Below are positions 8,047 through 17,727 of a DNA stretch of 64,000 bases, piece after piece; position 1 is the first letter of the stretch; every line of letters starts with the position of its first letter. Origin of the DNA: Prevotella sp. GTDB taxonomy: Bacteria > Bacteroidota > Bacteroidia > Bacteroidales > Bacteroidaceae. Position numbers and translations under genes: made by a program. Under the pieces are notes generated by a model. The model searched no databases and had not been told where the DNA came from. It saw only the letters and a list, made by a program, of their open reading frames with translations. The stretch lies in NCBI GenBank assembly GCA_017470345.1, contig JAFUEP010000016.1, positions 23,918 to 87,917 on the forward strand. Direction: 5' to 3'.

Positions 8047-10500
8047 ATGTTATTCGAATCAAAAAAGCGCCTCACAGCCATCCTCCTGAGAGTCGTCTGC
8101 CTGCTGTCCGCCATGATGCTCATGTCAACGGAAGCCAAGGCTCAGACGAGCCATGAGCTGTACCACTACGACGAGTTCAACAGCGACCTGCAAGGACATG
8201 CCACCCAGATACTCACCGACCGCGACGGGCTGCTCTGGATAGCAACCTGGAACGGACTCTATCGCTTCGACGGCTACGAGTTCATGCGCTTTACGCCCAC
8301 CCCCGGCGACGGCTGCCACATGGGCAGCGTCAGGCTGCGCGACATCTGGCTCGACGACGACGGTCACATCATCTGCATGACCGACGACGGCATCTTCCGC
8401 TTCAGGATTGACACCTACCGTTTCTCCGACATCACCGCCGAAGAGGACCGCCGCCAGGCAGCTGAGGCCCGTTTCCACCAGACGTCGCGCGGTTCGGCAG
8501 CCGGCGGCAGCGTTGACTACACCGACGCCAGACGCCTGCACTGGAACCTGCAGGGCGGTTGCCTCAGATGTTCTTCGCTTCGACAGCCGCCTGCCAAGCC
8601 GATAGCCATCCGCCAGCCAGCCCAGGTGAGATGTCTGTGGGCAGACACAGAGGGGCGCATCTGGATAGCGACCAAGGACGATGCCGCCCTGGCGCTCTAC
8701 GACACCTCCGGTCGTTGTCTTGGCTACATCGGGCCCGACGGCCGTCTCGGCACGGCCTATCGTTCTTTTGGCAAGCCCGTCTACTCCATCGGGGCGACAG
8801 GCGACGGCAGCATCTGGCTCGGGTGCAAGCCTGGCGGGCTCGTCAGACTCAGTAGGACCGACGGTGGGTTCAGGCCAGAGCCTGTCGAGGCACTTGCCAA
8901 CAGCGGTATCTATGACCTCGCCACCGACCGGTTCGGACGACTGTGGGCTGCCACGCTTGGCGACGGACTGGCCTGCATACCCGTCCCCGGCGCCCTACGC
9001 CCCGACGTCATTCTGAATCCAGGCGACTACCCTGACAGCGCAGCCCAGCGCATCCGCAGACTCCACATCACCCGCGACGGACAGACCATCATTGCCGCCA
9101 CAACCGAAGGGCTCGTCACCGCTACGTTGTCCGGCCAGACTGATGCCATGCACTTCCGACGCCACACCAAAGAGCCCGACCGCCCCACCAGCCTCAGCGA
9201 CAATGCCACGACCGACCTTGCCGAGACGACTGACGGCCAGCTCTTTGTCAGCACCGAGACAGCTGGCATCTGCCAGACAGCGACATCAGCGCTCGGGGCT
9301 GACACGCTGTCGTTCAGCCACTACAACACCCGACGAGGCCTCATGCCCACCGACGTCACCCAGGCCATGACACTCGCCCCTGACGGCCGGCTCGTCGTCA
9401 CGGGCAGCTCGCAGGTCGTCTTTCTCTGGTCCGACCAGTCGGACTACATCAACCTCGACCACCATTTCTTCCTCCGCCATTGTCGTTTCAGCGAGGCTCG
9501 GCCTCTGTTCGTCGACGGCCGATGGATCCTTGGTCTCAACGACGGAGCCGTCATCCTGCCTCATGACAGTGTCAGGTCGTCAGCCTTCGTACCACCACTG
9601 CTGCTCACCGCTGTCGATATCCACCGGCAAGACTCCGACGGCCGCCGCCTGTTGGCCGTCGCTACGATGGACACCCTCCGCCTGACTCCCGCCGAGCGCA
9701 GCCTGACCATTCACTTTGCAGCCCTCGACTATACCGACCCGACAGCCGTCAGCTATCAGTTCTGCATCGACAGCGATGACGGCGAATGGGTCAACCTGGG
9801 CCACGACCATGCCATCACGCTCCCACAGCTGAAGCCCGGCACCCATCTCTTGCGCGTGCGTTCTACCAACGCCTCCGGACAGTGGACCGACGGCGAGCGC
9901 AGTCTGACCATCATTGCGCAGCCAGCCTTCCACGAGACGCTACTGGCCCGCGTCCTCGCCGTGTTGGCCACACTCGCTGTCGTCGTGCTGGCCATAAGCT
10001 ATGTGTTTCACACCCGGAGCATCGAGCGCCAGCAGAAGGAGACGCTTCAGAAATATCTCGAACTGCTCCGCCGCACGGAGGAGGCCCATCAGCCAACTGA
10101 GGCACTCCAGTCGGCCGCCCCCACTGTCAATATCCCTGACATAGAAAGCGACGAGACACCCGGGCGCGACGATGCCTTCATGCAACGCGTCATCCACTTC
10201 GTTGAACAGAACATTGCCAACGACGAGGCCGATGTAGCCCTGATGGCTGAATCGTGCGCCGTCAGCCGCTCTGTGCTCCAGCGACGCATGAAGCAGCTCA
10301 CCGGCATCACCCCCACCGACTTCCTGCGTGAAGCCCGCCTGCAACATGCTTGCCAGATGCTGCGGTCCACCGACCTGCCTGTGGCCGACGTGGCTTATCG
10401 TTGCGGGTTCAGCGACCCGAAGTATTTCAGCCGCTGCTTCAAGCAGCACACCGGCCTGTCGCCCTCCGACTACAAGCGCACGAATGGATTTGAAAATTGA
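8047..10500 (+). CDS. Membrane-spanning propeller/Y_Y_Y sensor fused to AraC-type DNA-binding domain
   Basis: The chosen start (8047, 817 residues) gives a hydrophobic signal/anchor ending near TEAKAQ, just after a good -7 element. Periplasmic Reg_prop repeats follow (GLLWIATWNGLYRFDGYEF, GRIWIATKDD, GSIWLGCKPGG, GRLWAATLGDG), then a Y_Y_Y domain at about residues 550-625 (SLTIHFAALDYTD), one transmembrane helix at about 631-653 and a short linker. A C-terminal AraC helix-turn-helix spans about 711-815 (VADVAYRCGFSDPKYFSRCFKQHTG). Histidine kinase and receiver domains of a full hybrid two-component sensor are absent. It probably senses a pectic oligosaccharide in the periplasm and activates the adjacent enzymes; substrate and mechanism are inference. 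Confidence 0.87.
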   Translation: MLFESKKRLTAILLRVVCLLSAMMLMSTEAKAQTSHELYHYDEFNSDLQGHATQILTDRDGLLWIATWNGLYRFDGYEFMRFTPTPGDGCHMGSVRLRDIWLDDDGHIICMTDDGIFRFRIDTYRFSDITAEEDRRQAAEARFHQTSRGSAAGGSVDYTDARRLHWNLQGGCLRCSSLRQPPAKPIAIRQPAQVRCLWADTEGRIWIATKDDAALALYDTSGRCLGYIGPDGRLGTAYRSFGKPVYSIGATGDGSIWLGCKPGGLVRLSRTDGGFRPEPVEALANSGIYDLATDRFGRLWAATLGDGLACIPVPGALRPDVILNPGDYPDSAAQRIRRLHITRDGQTIIAATTEGLVTATLSGQTDAMHFRRHTKEPDRPTSLSDNATTDLAETTDGQLFVSTETAGICQTATSALGADTLSFSHYNTRRGLMPTDVTQAMTLAPDGRLVVTGSSQVVFLWSDQSDYINLDHHFFLRHCRFSEARPLFVDGRWILGLNDGAVILPHDSVRSSAFVPPLLLTAVDIHRQDSDGRRLLAVATMDTLRLTPAERSLTIHFAALDYTDPTAVSYQFCIDSDDGEWVNLGHDHAITLPQLKPGTHLLRVRSTNASGQWTDGERSLTIIAQPAFHETLLARVLAVLATLAVVVLAISYVFHTRSIERQQKETLQKYLELLRRTEEAHQPTEALQSAAPTVNIPDIESDETPGRDDAFMQRVIHFVEQNIANDEADVALMAESCAVSRSVLQRRMKQLTGITPTDFLREARLQHACQMLRSTDLPVADVAYRCGFSDPKYFSRCFKQHTGLSPSDYKRTNGFEN

Positions 10501-10514
10501 GATTTTAATGCGGG

Positions 10515-10564
10515 GGATTATTGCGTCGTTCGGGTGGAGAATGCCCCGTCCGACACAATAATCC
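10515..10564. promoter_or_regulatory. Imperfect inverted repeat upstream of the acetylesterase promoter
   Basis: GGATTATTGCGTCG at 10515-10528 faces CGACACAATAATCC at 10551-10564 (13 of 14 bases pair), with CGGG/CCCG inside. There is no T-run, and it lies between the regulator's stop and the next promoter, so an operator is as likely as a terminator. Confidence 0.45.
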
Positions 10565-10609
10565 ACTTTATTGACGCATTTTTCCCCCCGATTTCTCACC
10601 TTTTCTTTT

Positions 10610-10617
10610 TATCTTTG
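10610..10617 (+). promoter_or_regulatory. -7 element TATCTTTG for the acetylesterase gene
   Basis: TATCTTTG 24 bases before the ATG at 10641 matches the Bacteroidetes promoter consensus. It would start the transcript for the acetylesterase and the second pectinesterase. Confidence 0.7.
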
Positions 10618-10640
10618 CATCACAATCTATCCATATTAGA

Positions 10641-12518
10641 ATGAATGCAAGAACTCTATTGATGTCATTGGCCATGATGCTCACGACGACAGCATCGGCC
10701 AAGATTGTACACACGCTGGGCGACTCCACCATGGCACCCTACGAAGAGCAGGCCACTGTCACCCGCGGCTGGGGCATGTACTTCGGACAATTCCTCACCG
10801 ACGGCTGGACCAGCATCAACTATGCCAAGGGCGGACGCGACTCCTACGGCGGCTACGACGAACTCTGGCAGACGGCCAAGAAGAAAGTGGAGCCGGGCGA
10901 CTACGTCATCGTCTCGTTTGCACACAACGACGAGAAGAACGGCGGCATGGACGGCCGACAACTGCGCGACTACTACCTCAGCATCGGCGACCAGGCCAAG
11001 GCCGACGCCGTCGACCTGCGTGGCAGCATCCCCTCGACCACCTACAGGGAGAACCTGAAGAAAATCTGCGACGAGGTGCGCCAGCTTGGCGCACAGCCCA
11101 TCCTCGTGGGAGCCGTCTGCCGCAGCTACTTCACCGGCAACAGCATCCGGCGCAACGGCCGCCACGACCTGGGCGACTCTTTTTCTATTCTCACCGAGCA
11201 TGGGCCCACAACGGGCAACAAGGTGGCAGCCGACGACCACCGCATGGACTACACCTACCACATGGAGCAACTGGCTCAGGAAGAGGACATCCCCTTCATC
11301 AACCTCACCGAGGCGACGGCCCGGCTCTACGAGAGCTACGGCCCGACGAAGTGCAACGGCATGCTGTTCGACGGTCAGGGGTCGACCCACTTCAACACCA
11401 CGGGCGCCCTGCTCGTGGCCCGCACCTGTGCACAGCTGATGAAGGAGCAGGGCATCCTCTCCGAGCACATCGCCATTCCCGAGGACCTGTCGGTGACGCC
11501 CCTCGACGGCAACTTCGGACAGGCTTACGTCGGTCAGACGCTGAGCAAGGAATATACGCTCAGCGGATTCGGCCTGCAGCCAGAGAGCGGACAGGTCAGC
11601 ATCAGCGCCACCGACGGCATTGAGCTATCGACCGACAAGACCAGCTGGCAGTCCACGCTCAGCCTCAGCTATCAGGCCTCGACCCTCATTCAGCTGTTCT
11701 ATGCCCGGGTGACGATCGCCGACAGCACGCCCCTGGAGGGACGCATCACCATCGCCTCGGGCGACAAGACCATCGAGATTCCCGTCGCGGCCTCAGCCGT
11801 CGTGCTGGAGGGTGGCACTGAGGTCACCGCCTACTGGCGGCTGGAGCAGGACGACAGCTACACCCTCGACGGTCCAGCCACCATCACACCCGAAAGCTGG
11901 ACGGGCATGTACGTGCAACGCTATGCCAACCCTAACGCCAAGACGGTATGGCCCGAATGGACCGGCTTCGACGCCAGCCGTAAGACGCAGCGCAACCTGC
12001 TTACTGGCGACAACTGGCCTGCCGACGAGATCGACGACAACCCCGACCGCTACATCCAGTGGGGCATCAAGCCCGCTGACGGCATGAAGCTCGACATCGA
12101 CCAGATCTCGCTATTCGTCACGGGCTGCGGCGGCAACGGCATGTGCTGCCACGTCTACTACTCGACCGACAACTTCGAGACCCGCACCACCATCTTCGAG
12201 ATGAACAAGATGCCCGCCAACAACCCGCAGTGGGTGGAGGCCAAGCCAGTGCTCACCATCGGGCCCGGACAGGAGCTACTGGTGCGCGTCTATCCCTGGT
12301 ACAACGGTGCCGCCACGGGCAAGACCATCTGTCTCTCCGACCTCACCATCCACGGCATGGCCAGCGAGGCCGCTACCGAAGGCATCAGCAAAACAATGAA
12401 CCATGAACTAAGAACTATGAACTCATACGACCTTCAGGGCCGCCCTTTCGCTGAGCCTCGGCACGGCATCGTCCTTGTCCGCGCCGAAGGAGGCCCGACA
12501 AAGAAAATCATTCACTAA
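10641..12518 (+). CDS. Secreted SGNH/GDSL esterase, CE12-like rhamnogalacturonan acetylesterase
   Basis: The 625-residue product has a signal peptide of about 20 residues and then VHTLGDSTMAPY, with the nucleophile serine (S29) in GDST. Further blocks are RGWGMYFGQFLTDG, NYAKGGRDS and VIVSFAHNDEKNGG, the glycine and asparagine blocks of the oxyanion hole, followed by DGQGSTHFN with the catalytic histidine (H250). These are the CE12 family features; the acid is usually three residues before the histidine, whereas here the nearest aspartate (D244) is six before it. Residues after about 275 form beta-rich accessory domains, ending in a YDLQGR tail. It should remove acetyl groups from rhamnogalacturonan. 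A translated heptamer array lies at 12395-12422 next to the tail. Confidence 0.85.
   Translation: MNARTLLMSLAMMLTTTASAKIVHTLGDSTMAPYEEQATVTRGWGMYFGQFLTDGWTSINYAKGGRDSYGGYDELWQTAKKKVEPGDYVIVSFAHNDEKNGGMDGRQLRDYYLSIGDQAKADAVDLRGSIPSTTYRENLKKICDEVRQLGAQPILVGAVCRSYFTGNSIRRNGRHDLGDSFSILTEHGPTTGNKVAADDHRMDYTYHMEQLAQEEDIPFINLTEATARLYESYGPTKCNGMLFDGQGSTHFNTTGALLVARTCAQLMKEQGILSEHIAIPEDLSVTPLDGNFGQAYVGQTLSKEYTLSGFGLQPESGQVSISATDGIELSTDKTSWQSTLSLSYQASTLIQLFYARVTIADSTPLEGRITIASGDKTIEIPVAASAVVLEGGTEVTAYWRLEQDDSYTLDGPATITPESWTGMYVQRYANPNAKTVWPEWTGFDASRKTQRNLLTGDNWPADEIDDNPDRYIQWGIKPADGMKLDIDQISLFVTGCGGNGMCCHVYYSTDNFETRTTIFEMNKMPANNPQWVEAKPVLTIGPGQELLVRVYPWYNGAATGKTICLSDLTIHGMASEAATEGISKTMNHELRTMNSYDLQGRPFAEPRHGIVLVRAEGGPTKKIIH
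12395..12422. repeat. Intragenic heptamer array (xATGAAC)
   Basis: Four heptamers, AATGAAC, CATGAAC, TAAGAAC and TATGAAC, encode NHELRTMN directly before the YDLQGR tail of the acetylesterase, at the equivalent place to the array in the first pectinesterase. Confidence 0.8.
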
Positions 12519-12551
12519 TATATTTATATTATTAACTAAAACAACAAATCT

Positions 12552-15500
12552 ATGAAACAGACAAAGCTTTTCATCGTCTGCCTGACCGCTCTCCTCTCAT
12601 GGACAGCCGCGCAGACGAAGGCCGACCCAGTGAAGCTGGCCAGCTGGACGTTCGAAACGGGCTACACCGTAGCCGACAACGTCTACACGCCCGGTGCAGC
12701 TGATTGGGCCGAAGTGAGTGCCCAATGGTTCAATGCGGGTCAGCCGATGATCGTGGCCAACGAAGCCGTCGGAACCGCTGCCGACTACATTATCACCGGT
12801 CGCACCGCACGCTACTGGCAACTTTGTTCCGGCTGGAACAACCACGTCTTCCGTGTGGTCAACGACACCGAGGCCAGCAACATGACCTCACTGACCGATG
12901 CCTCGCAGCATGCCAATTACTACGAGGTGCAGTTCCCCACCAAGGGCTATAAGAACATCAGCCTCTCACTGGCCTGCTCCTACGGCGGCAATGCCGAGGC
13001 CATGCTGCAGGCAGTCGTCAGCACCGACGACGGCAAGACCTGGACAGAATGTGGTGAATACAAAACCGCCGGCACATGGTGGACCTACAACGACGGAACC
13101 ATCAGCGTTCCCGCCGTCAATAAGGACAAAGCCATCGTCAGGCTTCTTTTTGCCAACGGCTTCAGTTCCAACTGGAACCTCGACTACCTCACCATCAACG
13201 GCGAGGAATATGTGGCTAACCCCAACGCCATCAGCCTGCCTGCCGAAGATCCGTTCGACCTCTCGCTGGCTACGCTGGTGAACGGCGTCATCAAGACCGA
13301 CGGCGTCGACGACCCGCAGTTCGATTCCTTCCGCAATCCCGGTTCGGCTACGTTTGCGCTGAACAACACCGTTGACGGTGCCGTCTATCAGATTTCATTG
13401 GGTGCCGCTACGGCCAATGCCGGCAACACGCTGCGCCTCGTCATCACCGACGACGCCACTGGTCGAACCGAACTGGACAAGACCATCAGCGTCGAAGCCA
13501 ACGGATGGCAGAACTTCAAGACCTACACCGTGACCACTGCCCAGATGGCCGAAGGCGAGAAGACCTTCGTCGTCAACTTCCTCAGCGGTGGCGGCTACAC
13601 GTCGAATGTTAACAACATCGTCTTCAGCGAACTGGAGGTGGGCGACCTCTGCCTGCTCACCACGGAGGTCACTCCCGCCGGTGCCGGACAGGTGACGTCG
13701 GCCAGTACGCTCTATGCGCCGGGGGCTGAAGTCACCGTCACGGCCACAGCCAATAAAGGCTATGAATTCAGCTGCTGGCTGGACGCAGAAGGCAACAAGA
13801 TTTCGGAGGACAATCCCTACACCTTTACTATTGAAGAGAACACCAGCATCGTGGCTTCGTTCAGCGAAGTGGAAGTGGTGAACGTCATACCCACCACGGC
13901 AGAAACGCCTTGGGTGATGGAGAACGGCGAACTGCACGGCTCGCGCGCCTCGTTCGGCTCCGACCATCACATCGACTGGATGAACAATGGCGACTATGCC
14001 GTCTATAAGATTGACAACCGGATGAATGCCTCCTACTACGACGTCAGTTTCACCGCCGGCACGACCCAGCCTAACGTGAGCATCAACTTTGTCATAACGA
14101 ATGCTGAAGGCCTGGAAGTATGCAACGAGACGGTCGACATCGAGAACAACGGCAACTGGGACAGCGCCTCGAAGAGATACTCACTACGTACGGGTGAGAT
14201 GCTGAAGGGTCGCTACGTCATGACAATCAACTTCAACTCTGTCGGTGGCAACGGCACCACGGCCAACATCAACAACTTCGCGTTCGACGGCAAAGAGAAG
14301 TTCGTGGCTGAGACGCTCGAGGGCGAGTCGGCCACCATCACGTTCCCCTTCAATCAGGGCAGCGAAGGTCAGGTAGCCACGTTCGACGAGGCCTCGGCTC
14401 CCTACTTCAAGACCAGCTATGTGGAGCATGGCGACAACCTGACGCTGAAGGATGCCAACAGCGGCCAGACGCGCTTCCAGCCCGTCAACAGCAATGAGGG
14501 CGGCGCCAACGACGGCAACCGCATCGACTTCATGGTGATTCCCGTGGCCGGACTGAAGTTCCTGCCTACGAACGTCAGGTTCAAGACCACCCGCTTCGGC
14601 ACCGACGGCGGCAAGGTGGACGTCAGTTGGATCAATTCCGACGGCACGACCTCTACCATCGCTACGGCCGTGACGCCCGCCCGCAACAATGCTACGCCAA
14701 ACGTCACCGAATTCGACGAGCCCATCGACAACGCGAAGCCGTGCGACGGCCTCTGCGGCCTGCGCCTAAACCTCTACGGTCTGGGCAATTCAAAGCAGGT
14801 TGGCTTCGCCGACATCATCATCGAGGGTGAACTCTCGGGCACGACGCAGGATGTGGCCCACTATACGCTCAACGTGAAGTTAGAAAGCGACGAGGCCGGC
14901 AAACTGACCATCACGCCGAACGCCACTGAGTTTGACGAGGGCGACGAGGTGTCGGTCAGCGTTCAGGAGAGCTTCGGCTATCACTTCACCGCCTGGGTCG
15001 ACGCTGAGGGCAACGAAGTCTCGACCGAGAATCCCTTCACGTTCACCATGACGGCCGACACGGACCTGACAGCCACCTTCACAAAGAGCAACACCTATGC
15101 CCTGAACCTGACCCTCACTGAAGGGGCTCGTGACAATCTGGTGCAGATTCAGCCCGAGGGCACTATGATTGACGGCAAGCGCATGTATGAGGAGGGCCAG
15201 GACGTGAAGCTCACGGCCCTGTCGAACAAGGTGCTCACGTTCATCGGATGGGAGGACAACACTACCGACATTGAGCGCACCATCCATATTGACAGCGACA
15301 AGTATCTCACAGCCAACTTCTCAGCCGAAGACTACATCGTGGGATGGGACTTCTACTATGACCAGCCCGCTCAGGAGCGTGCCGCCGACTACAAGAGCGA
15401 CTCTGAGAACGCCGGACTGCTCTCGCTGCACAACGACAACGGCGAGACCAGCGGATGGCTGACACGCGGCATCGGCAACGGCGCCGAAAACGGCCGTTGG

Positions 15501-17510
15501 GCTGCCCGCATCTGGAAGCTCCGCTCGCAGGGGCTCTATTTCGAGGCTTCGTTCTCTACCAAGGGCTACAAGAACATCAAGGTGACGAGCTCGCTGGGTT
15601 GCAGCTACAACACCTACAGCGTCAACAACCTGCAGTATTCTGTCGACGGCGTGAACTATACCACCGTCGAAACCTTCAACATCACCGGCTCGGGCTGGTT
15701 CGACAAGGAGGACGTCGCCCTGGGCAGCGATGCCGACGAGCAGGAGCGCGTCTACGTTCGCTGGATGCCCGACCGCAACAGCGAGCTGGTGGGCAATGAC
15801 ACCGACTACGACGGTCTGGCCATCACTGACATCTTCGTCACCGCCGACGCCGGCACACTGGCCGACGAGGAGGCTGTGCTGGTGAGCAGCAATCCCGAAC
15901 AGGGGGCTGAAGGCGTCAGCGCCAACGGCTCAGTCATCCTCACCTTCGACAAGAAGATCAAGGCCGGCAAGGGCTGTGCCACTCTCAACGGCAAGCAAAT
16001 CGAGCCCATCATCAGCGGCAAGAGCGCCGTCTTCAAGTACATCGGGCTCGACTATGCCACCGAATATGCTTTCGAAATGCCTGAAGGCGTACTGCTCAGC
16101 CGCAGCGGACAGCCCGTTGCTGCCGCCACCATCCGCTTCACCACGATGGAGCGCCGTCAGCCCGCAGCGCGCCTCTACGACGCCGTCGTCGACGCCAACG
16201 GCACCGCACCCACCGGTTTCGCCGGTGGGGTCTACAAGACCGTCCAGGCAGCCATCGACGCGGCTCCCGCTGACCGTGCCCTGCCTTGGCTCATCTTCAT
16301 CAAGAACGGCGAGTATAAAGGTCATGTGAACATCCCGGCCAACAAGTCCTACATTCACCTGATCGGACAGAACCGCGACAAGACCGTCATCATGAACGAT
16401 GCCCTCTCGGGCGGCGACACCTCGGTAGGCACTGACCTCGGCGCCACGCTCACCGTGAAGTCTGGCAACGACTTCTTCGAGAACCTGACCATCGAGAACA
16501 GCTGGGGACACGAGAAACAGGCCGGTCCGCAGGCACTGGCACTCAACACCATGGGCGACCGCATTGCCCTGAACGGGGTGCGCCTGCTCTCCTATCAGGA
16601 CACCTGGATCACCACTTCGACCTCGAACAACCGCCACTACATCAAGAACTCGCTCATCGAGGGTGCCGTTGACTTCATCTACAACAGTGGCAACGTCTAT
16701 CTGGACGGTGATACGCTCGAAATCAACCGACCCAGCGGCGGCTTCATCGTCGCTCCTTCGCATGGTGCCGACGTGAAGTGGGGCTACGTCTTCATGAACA
16801 ACGTGCTGCGGTCCATCAAGGGCATGAACGTCACAGACGTCTGGCTCGGACGCCCCTGGCACAACTCGCCCAAGACGGTCTTCATCAACCTGCAGACCTT
16901 CATCAACATCCCTGCTGCTGGCTGGTACGAGACAATGGGCGGTCTGCCCGCTCTGTGGGCCGACTACAACACGGTCGATGCAGAGGGGAACCCCGTCGAC
17001 CTCTCACAGCGACGCGACACCTATTATTATACTGACGACGATGGCAATCGTGTCTACGGGAAGGCCAAGAACTACCTCACCGCTGAGGAGGCTGCCGAGT
17101 ACACCCTGAAGAACGTCTGCAGCGGCGACGACAACTGGCAGCCCGACCTGATGTGCGAGGCCTGCGAGGCTCCCGTCACGACTGTGCTCGACGGCAAGAT
17201 CAGCTGGGAGGCCGTGCCTTACGCCATCTGCTACGTCGTCACTTGTGGCGACGAGGTGGTCGGCTTCACCACCGACACCGAGTTTGCCACCGAGGCTGGC
17301 GCCGACTATAAAGTGCAGGCCGTCAACGAGTTCGGCGGACTGTCTGCCTTCGGTCTGCCCGACCAGTCGACGGGCATTGCCGACGTCAAGCCCGTGGCCA
17401 CAGGCCGGGAAACCATCTACACGCTTGACGGCAGGCTGACTGGCGCTCACCATCGTGGCATGGTGCTCATCCGTCAGAACGACGGCACAGTACGCAAAGC
17501 CCTCAGATAA
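12552..17510 (+). CDS. Very large secreted pectinesterase (CE8) with accessory beta domains
   Basis: The 1652-residue protein begins with a signal peptide of about 24 residues. Repeated carbohydrate-binding-like beta-sandwiches fill residues 25-590 with an InlB-like repeat near 375-445. The module shared with the other two pectinases lies at about 593-763, further InlB-like repeats at 775-925, an AGWDFY-like domain (here VGWDFYYD) at 930-1090 and a Big_5-like domain at 1115-1200. The CE8 beta-helix runs from about 1205 to 1530 and is canonical: QALAL (Q1327), QDTW (D1350), AVDFIYN (D1374) and WLGRPW (R1434, W1436). It should demethylate homogalacturonan, preparing it for the pectate lyase. 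It follows the acetylesterase by 33 bases and is probably in the same transcript. Confidence 0.92.
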   Translation: MKQTKLFIVCLTALLSWTAAQTKADPVKLASWTFETGYTVADNVYTPGAADWAEVSAQWFNAGQPMIVANEAVGTAADYIITGRTARYWQLCSGWNNHVFRVVNDTEASNMTSLTDASQHANYYEVQFPTKGYKNISLSLACSYGGNAEAMLQAVVSTDDGKTWTECGEYKTAGTWWTYNDGTISVPAVNKDKAIVRLLFANGFSSNWNLDYLTINGEEYVANPNAISLPAEDPFDLSLATLVNGVIKTDGVDDPQFDSFRNPGSATFALNNTVDGAVYQISLGAATANAGNTLRLVITDDATGRTELDKTISVEANGWQNFKTYTVTTAQMAEGEKTFVVNFLSGGGYTSNVNNIVFSELEVGDLCLLTTEVTPAGAGQVTSASTLYAPGAEVTVTATANKGYEFSCWLDAEGNKISEDNPYTFTIEENTSIVASFSEVEVVNVIPTTAETPWVMENGELHGSRASFGSDHHIDWMNNGDYAVYKIDNRMNASYYDVSFTAGTTQPNVSINFVITNAEGLEVCNETVDIENNGNWDSASKRYSLRTGEMLKGRYVMTINFNSVGGNGTTANINNFAFDGKEKFVAETLEGESATITFPFNQGSEGQVATFDEASAPYFKTSYVEHGDNLTLKDANSGQTRFQPVNSNEGGANDGNRIDFMVIPVAGLKFLPTNVRFKTTRFGTDGGKVDVSWINSDGTTSTIATAVTPARNNATPNVTEFDEPIDNAKPCDGLCGLRLNLYGLGNSKQVGFADIIIEGELSGTTQDVAHYTLNVKLESDEAGKLTITPNATEFDEGDEVSVSVQESFGYHFTAWVDAEGNEVSTENPFTFTMTADTDLTATFTKSNTYALNLTLTEGARDNLVQIQPEGTMIDGKRMYEEGQDVKLTALSNKVLTFIGWEDNTTDIERTIHIDSDKYLTANFSAEDYIVGWDFYYDQPAQERAADYKSDSENAGLLSLHNDNGETSGWLTRGIGNGAENGRWAARIWKLRSQGLYFEASFSTKGYKNIKVTSSLGCSYNTYSVNNLQYSVDGVNYTTVETFNITGSGWFDKEDVALGSDADEQERVYVRWMPDRNSELVGNDTDYDGLAITDIFVTADAGTLADEEAVLVSSNPEQGAEGVSANGSVILTFDKKIKAGKGCATLNGKQIEPIISGKSAVFKYIGLDYATEYAFEMPEGVLLSRSGQPVAAATIRFTTMERRQPAARLYDAVVDANGTAPTGFAGGVYKTVQAAIDAAPADRALPWLIFIKNGEYKGHVNIPANKSYIHLIGQNRDKTVIMNDALSGGDTSVGTDLGATLTVKSGNDFFENLTIENSWGHEKQAGPQALALNTMGDRIALNGVRLLSYQDTWITTSTSNNRHYIKNSLIEGAVDFIYNSGNVYLDGDTLEINRPSGGFIVAPSHGADVKWGYVFMNNVLRSIKGMNVTDVWLGRPWHNSPKTVFINLQTFINIPAAGWYETMGGLPALWADYNTVDAEGNPVDLSQRRDTYYYTDDDGNRVYGKAKNYLTAEEAAEYTLKNVCSGDDNWQPDLMCEACEAPVTTVLDGKISWEAVPYAICYVVTCGDEVVGFTTDTEFATEAGADYKVQAVNEFGGLSAFGLPDQSTGIADVKPVATGRETIYTLDGRLTGAHHRGMVLIRQNDGTVRKALR

Positions 17511-17550
17511 GCCGTCAGAGCATGTGAGCCATACGAAAAAACATCAGTAA

Positions 17551-17583
17551 GAAGCGGTGCTTTCATCGAAAAGCGCCGCTTTT
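17551..17583 (+). terminator. Terminator hairpin of the AAGCGGYRCTT family
   Basis: AAGCGGTGCTTT at 17552-17563 pairs, with one G-T wobble, with AAAGCGCCGCTT at 17570-17581 across a short CATCGA loop, followed by TTTTATATTT. It closes the pectin locus. Confidence 0.7.
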
Positions 17584-17698
17584 ATATTTCCTTTTTACAA
17601 ATGCGCTATTCATAAATACAATACCCCATTCGTCACTCCTTATTCTTGCGTTTTATTATTTTTCTTGCAAAAAACATGGCTATTCGGTTTTTTTTTCT

Positions 17699-17706
17699 TA
17701 ATTTTG
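17699..17706 (+). promoter_or_regulatory. -7 element TAATTTTG for purD
   Basis: TAATTTTG lies 22 bases before the purD ATG and fits the Bacteroidetes TAnnTTTG pattern. Confidence 0.65.
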
Positions 17707-17727
17707 CAAATCAAAAACAGATAACTT

